Assembly (NCBI GenBank): GCA_900473915.1
Contig: UCNG01000008.1
Span: 62,001 to 126,000 of the forward strand
Length of the DNA: 64,000 nt
Origin: Hyphomicrobiales bacterium
GTDB lineage: Bacteria; Pseudomonadota; Alphaproteobacteria; Rhizobiales; Rhizobiaceae
Direction of reading: 5' to 3'
Below, in pieces: positions 61,956-64,000 of the stretch. Below the pieces are notes generated by a model. The model searched no databases, was not told the origin of the DNA, and worked only from the letters and a program-made list of their open reading frames with translations. Each line of letters starts with the position of its first letter. Within the stretch, counting starts at the first letter, position 1. A program made the position numbers and the translations under genes.

Positions 61956-63152
61956 TCAAGCTGCAGAAACACTGGCCGTGTTGGCAACAAGACGCCGCAG
62001 CATTTCTTCTGCCTGCGGTTCACGCTCGGAACGACCGATGAAGCCGCCGCCGAAGACGCGCGCAGTGTTGCTTTCATCGGAATAAAGCACGCAAGCCTGT
62101 CCCGGAGCGATGCCGCTTTCGCCATCAACCAGTTCAACCCACGTCTGGCCATCGGCATGACGCAGCACGGCAGGACGCGGCGGCCGGGTCGAGCGGACCT
62201 TGGCGAATACTTCCATTCCGGCTTCCGGCAGATCATTGATCGGCGCATCGCCGAGCCAGTTGATGTCGCGCAGGAAGACTTTGTGCGTTTCCAAAGCTTC
62301 GCGGGGGCCGACGATAACCCGCGCATTGGCGGCATCAAGATGAACCACATAAAGCGGTTCGCCCGTAGCCACGCCAATGCCACGGCGCTGGCCGACCGTA
62401 TAATGCACAATACCGTCATGGCGGCCGAGCGTGCGGCCATCAATATGAACAATATCGCCGGGATTGGCCGCTTCCGGCTTCAATTTGGAGATAATGTCCG
62501 AATATTTGCCCTGCGGCACGAAGCAGATGTCCTGGCTGTCCTGTTTCTTGGCGACGGTCAGGCCCATTTCCTCGGCAATTTCGCGCACCTGCGCCTTTGG
62601 CAGATGACCGAGCGGGAATCGCAGATAGTCGATCTGCTCCTGCGTGGTTGCAAAGAGGAAGTAGCTCTGGTCGCGATCCGTATCGACCGGGCGATAGAGC
62701 GCACGATGCGCGCCATTGGCGCGGCTGCGGATATAGTGACCCGTCGCCAGTGCGTCGGCGCCAAGATCGCGCGCGGTCTGAAGAAGATCAGCGAACTTGA
62801 CTGTCTGATTGCACGAAACACATGGAATCGGCGTTTCGCCGCTCACATAGGAGTTTGCAAAAGGATCGATCACGGCTTCGCGGAAGCGCGCTTCGTAATC
62901 GAGAACATAATGCGGAATACCGAGACTTTCCGAAACGCGGCGGGCATCCTCGATGTCCTGTCCCGCACAGCAGGAACCGGCGCGATGAACGGCAGCGCCA
63001 TGATCGTAAAGCTGTAGCGTCACGCCAACGACATCGTAACCTTCACGTTTGAGAATCCCGGCCACAACAGATGAATCGACGCCGCCCGACATGGCGACGA
63101 CAACGCGCGTGTCTTCCGGCTTTCCCGGCAGATCGAGGCTGTTCAGGCTCAT
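61956..63152 (-). CDS. mnmA: tRNA-specific 2-thiouridylase
   Basis: Adds the 2-thio group to the wobble uridine of Lys, Glu and Gln tRNAs. The 398-residue protein has the PP-loop [13 protein letters not shown] (about 20-32), the catalytic Cys in NPCVSC-like [16 protein letters not shown] (about 107-122) and a second Cys in [16 protein letters not shown] (about 196-214). The ATG at 63152 gives [10 protein letters not shown]; an in-frame extension to 63191 is not needed. Its own terminator follows. Confidence 0.95.
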   Translation of the reverse strand: MSLNSLDLPGKPEDTRVVVAMSGGVDSSVVAGILKREGYDVVGVTLQLYDHGAAVHRAGSCCAGQDIEDARRVSESLGIPHYVLDYEARFREAVIDPFANSYVSGETPIPCVSCNQTVKFADLLQTARDLGADALATGHYIRSRANGAHRALYRPVDTDRDQSYFLFATTQEQIDYLRFPLGHLPKAQVREIAEEMGLTVAKKQDSQDICFVPQGKYSDIISKLKPEAANPGDIVHIDGRTLGRHDGIVHYTVGQRRGIGVATGEPLYVVHLDAANARVIVGPREALETHKVFLRDINWLGDAPINDLPEAGMEVFAKVRSTRPPRPAVLRHADGQTWVELVDGESGIAPGQACVLYSDESNTARVFGGGFIGRSEREPQAEEMLRRLVANTASVSAA

Positions 63153-63454
63153 GATTGATTCCAGCTTCCGGGCAAACGCCCTGCTTCTCAAAATTTAGGT
63201 TTCTGCGCCCTATATAGGCCAAACTGCGGCAATTTGCCAAGGGTAAGCTAACAATCATTGTCATGATTAGCGCCACCAGCGCACACTTCCGCGTGAATTT
63301 TTCCGGCCTTATGCCTCGAAAAAGCCCGCAATAGGGCGAAAACGATTATTTTTCCAAGTCTTACCAGAGCGTTACCAGCTGCTTAGGTAATTTTTAAAGC
63401 TGTCGCGCTAGTCTCACACTCGATTAGGTCCTTGAGTGTTGTGTAGAGAGTACA
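63153..63454. other. divergent region between mnmA and sciP
   Basis: About 300 bases with a CtrA-like site at 63383-63397 and a repeated GTTACCAG (63361-63378). No supported gene. Confidence 0.4.
63383..63397 (+). promoter_or_regulatory. CtrA-like binding site upstream of sciP
   Basis: TTAG-N7-TTAA matches the CtrA consensus TTAA-N7-TTAA at seven of eight fixed bases. It lies 58 bases before the sciP ATG. In Caulobacter sciP is activated by CtrA. Confidence 0.45.
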
Positions 63455-63730
63455 ATGACCGATCTGGTAAGACCGCGTATAAAATATGTTATCGGTCCTG
63501 ATGGCAGCCCGCTGACCATCGCGGACCTCCCCCCCGCCAATACAAGGCGCTGGGTCATTCGCCGCAAGGCTGAAGTCGTCGCCGCAGTGCGTGGCGGGCT
63601 TCTGAGCCTTGAGGAGGCATGCCAGCGTTATACATTGACGGTGGAGGAATTCCTTTCCTGGCAATCCTCAATCGATGAGCATGGTCTCGCCGGCCTCAGG
63701 ACCACCAGAATTCAACAGTATCGTCACTAA
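63455..63730 (+). CDS. sciP: CtrA inhibitor SciP (DUF1153)
   Basis: 91-residue helix-turn-helix protein of the SciP family. The conserved N-terminus RPRIKYVIGPDGSPLTIADL and the helical part RWVIRRKAEVVAAVRGGLLS then LTVEEFLSWQ are clear. SciP binds CtrA on DNA and blocks its activation of target promoters, closing a cell-cycle loop. A CtrA-like box lies upstream. Convergent or tandem partners are absent. Confidence 0.93.
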   Translation: MTDLVRPRIKYVIGPDGSPLTIADLPPANTRRWVIRRKAEVVAAVRGGLLSLEEACQRYTLTVEEFLSWQSSIDEHGLAGLRTTRIQQYRH

Positions 63731-63732
63731 AG

Positions 63733-63770
63733 CCGTCTCCTCAAAACCGGGACCGGTTTTGGAAGGACGG
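63733..63770. repeat. short palindrome related to intergenic repeat core
   Basis: CCGTC...CAAAACCGG-GA-CCGGTTTTG...GACGG, a nested palindrome directly after the sciP stop that carries the repeat-family core AACCGGGACCGGTT without linker or second hairpin. Confidence 0.45.
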
Positions 63771-63819
63771 GATCGGGCTCCTGCGGAACTCCGCGAACGG
63801 GTCATTGATCGACAAATCG

Positions 63820-63846
63820 AAAACCGGCCCACGTGGCCGGTTTTTA
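63820..63846 (+). terminator. terminator downstream of sciP
   Basis: Perfect 10-bp stem AAAACCGGCC/GGCCGGTTTT with a five-base loop, followed by TA and TTTG. Confidence 0.85.
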
Positions 63847-63916
63847 TTTGCACATTCCGTTCCTATGTTGTGAACTTGGCGTGTTGATCCAGACACACAA
63901 TGTTCAGGAGGATGAC

Positions 63917-64000
63917 ATGAGCGGGACGATCGAGATTCGCAAGGAAGACAGCTCCGATGGCGGGCGTTATGCGGCTGTTCTCGACGGTAGCGAAGCCGAA
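63917..64000 (+). CDS. GNAT N-acetyltransferase (5' part only)
   Basis: The frame from the ATG, preceded by CAGGAGG, reads 28 codons to the window end: MSGTIEIRKEDSSDGGRYAA and on. This N-terminus resembles the short YjdJ/Gcn5-like acetyltransferases that begin with a beta strand and GGRY. The rest lies outside the window, so the family call is tentative. Confidence 0.5.
   Translation, partial: MSGTIEIRKEDSSDGGRYAAVLDGSEAE

Overview
The window is a stretch of core chromosome from an alphaproteobacterium of the order Rhizobiales, most likely Brucellaceae (Brucella/Ochrobactrum). Supporting signs are a fused TrpE-TrpG preceded by a short Trp-rich leader peptide, the CtrA inhibitor SciP, a petABC bc1 operon, a choXWV choline importer, a NolR-like ArsR repressor, and many small palindromic intergenic repeats of the kind known from Brucella and Rhizobium. 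G+C is high (high fifties by eye). I see no rRNA, tRNA, CRISPR array, prophage or full-length insertion sequence.

Layout. 0.2-7.4 kb: prs, a chrA-type transporter, a HerA-like ATPase, a long intergenic region with a candidate small RNA, then rplY-pth-ychF. 7.7-10 kb: two overlapping MaoC-like dehydratases, a DJ-1/PfpI protein and apt. 10-17 kb: petABC and two tandem ABC exporters on the minus strand. 17-24.9 kb: trmL, a secreted purine-nucleoside-permease-like protein, hemF, a YjhX(TopAI)/GNAT pair that resembles a toxin-antitoxin module, an LpxO-like hydroxylase, and an overlapping trio (DUF1285, Nudix, CCA-adding enzyme). 25-32 kb: a four-gene MoxR/DUF58/DUF4159 membrane operon. 32-36.5 kb: GNAT, glutathionyl-hydroquinone reductase, OmpW-like porin, Nudix, a 266-bp MITE-like element and a metallophosphoesterase. 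36.6-42.4 kb: leuA with a candidate leader peptide, a CDF cation exporter, and trpEG with its trpL attenuator. 42.8-49.3 kb: Lrp, MarR, MFS, EamA, LysR, Rsm22-like and DUF2333 genes. 49.8-58.2 kb: choXWV facing a dipeptide ABC operon (dppABCDF). 58.6-64 kb: a HugZ-like haem protein, a NolR-like regulator, a SpoU methyltransferase, an EamA exporter, mnmA, sciP and the start of a GNAT gene.

Most of the window is housekeeping: nucleotide salvage (prs, apt), translation (rplY, pth, ychF, trmL, mnmA, cca, Rsm22-like), respiration (petABC), amino acid synthesis (leuA, trpEG) and uptake (cho, dpp). The less ordinary signals are regulatory and structural. These are a predicted ~90-nt small RNA between the HerA-like gene and rplY; a leuA leader peptide whose promoter layout copies that of trpL (both apparently leaderless); a MITE-like insertion ending one base before a start codon; a dispersed two-hairpin repeat family, two copies of which begin inside the stop codons of choW and choV; and several operator-like dyads placed directly before regulator or haem genes. 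All assignments come from reading sequence and motifs; no database search was run.
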